A DNA stretch of 5,958 nt from Clostridia bacterium (GTDB lineage: Bacteria; Bacillota; Clostridia; Christensenellales; UBA1242). The translations under genes were made by a program, and so were the position numbers. Under the pieces are notes generated by a model. It was given only the letters and a program-made list of their open reading frames with translations, searched no databases and was not told the origin of the DNA. The DNA lies in assembly GCA_016290255.1 (NCBI GenBank), contig JAEETG010000033.1:1-5958 (forward strand). Reading direction: 5' to 3'. Shown here piece by piece: positions 5,796 to 5,958 of this stretch (position 1 is its first letter; each line of letters opens with the position of its first letter).

Positions 5796-5958
5796 TTATT
5801 TGATTTTCATGTTGTAAAATGCAACATATGCTCTGTATGTTTCATAGATATCAACTTTTGATGTGATTTCCCACCTTGCGTGCATGTTGAGAACAGGCAC
5901 TCCAGCATCAATCACATTCATTCCAAACTTTGCCATAATGTAGGCAATTGTTCCGCCG
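5796..5958 (-). CDS. M18 family aminopeptidase, C-terminal end (partial)
   Basis: Only the last 53 residues lie in the window; the gene enters from the right edge and stops at TAA (complement of 5796-5798). The tail reads GGTIAYIMAKFGMNVIDAGV followed by PVLNMHARWEITSKVDIYET and a short YVAFYNMKIK end. The 'GGTIA', 'VxDxGVxVLxMHAxWE' and 'TSKxDIYE' patterns match the C-terminus of bacterial M18 (aspartyl aminopeptidase-type) metallopeptidases. The His of the MHA motif is a zinc ligand in that family. Such enzymes remove N-terminal residues from peptides in the cytoplasm. The frequent Pro of MHAPWE is Arg here. M42-type aminopeptidases are a less likely alternative because of the MHA-W-E pattern. 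Neither the start nor the full domain can be checked here. Confidence 0.85.
   Translation of the reverse strand, partial: GGTIAYIMAKFGMNVIDAGVPVLNMHARWEITSKVDIYETYRAYVAFYNMKIK

Noticed and set aside
1..5958. Search for CRISPR arrays, insertion sequences, tRNA genes, toxin-antitoxin or defence genes
   Set aside because: No spaced direct repeats, terminal inverted repeats, transposase, tRNA fold or relevant protein motif was seen. The gaps between genes are too small to hide them.

Overview
The window is a compact, AT-rich piece of bacterial chromosome that looks like housekeeping DNA from a low-GC Bacillota (Firmicutes) member. Within that group an uncultured gut-type Clostridia or relative is my best inference, not something the sequence proves. 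Support comes from the dnaG-rpoD-trmK order, purine-rich Shine-Dalgarno sites, a strongly A/T-ending codon choice, and TAA/TAG stops with tryptophan encoded by TGG, so there is no sign of the Mollicutes TGA=Trp code. I see no mobile element, CRISPR array, rRNA, tRNA, prophage or defence gene.

Layout. Positions 2-88 may be the 3' tail of an unidentified plus-strand gene. A roughly 100-base AT-rich gap follows. Positions 188-4414 hold four tightly packed plus-strand genes: DnaG primase, the primary sigma factor RpoD (TTG start), the tRNA methyltransferase TrmK, and a coiled-coil protein with a C-terminal four-cysteine zinc ribbon. Junctions are 12 nt, -11 nt and -7 nt, so this is almost certainly one operon with coupled translation. 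It ends at a symmetrical hairpin at 4455-4488, which also serves the convergent uracil-DNA glycosylase gene ung (minus strand, 4482-5150). A short divergent intergenic region (5151-5267) carries two back-to-back extended -10 promoters, one for ung and one for a NUDIX hydrolase gene (5268-5729). A second symmetrical hairpin at 5731-5762 separates the NUDIX gene from the convergent C-terminal end of an M18-type aminopeptidase gene that runs off the right edge.

How the genes fit together. The operon joins replication priming (DnaG), transcription initiation (RpoD) and tRNA modification (TrmK), a variant of the classical macromolecular synthesis operon. The divergent pair comprises ung, which removes uracil from DNA, and a NUDIX enzyme of unknown substrate that may hydrolyse a nucleoside diphosphate derivative. 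The aminopeptidase would act in cytoplasmic peptide turnover.

No undescribed system is evident. The points most worth a second look are an Ala in place of the first Asp of the DPD metal-site motif in DnaG, several substitutions in the most conserved part of RpoD, and the apparent absence of nif3 between trmK and the zinc-ribbon gene.
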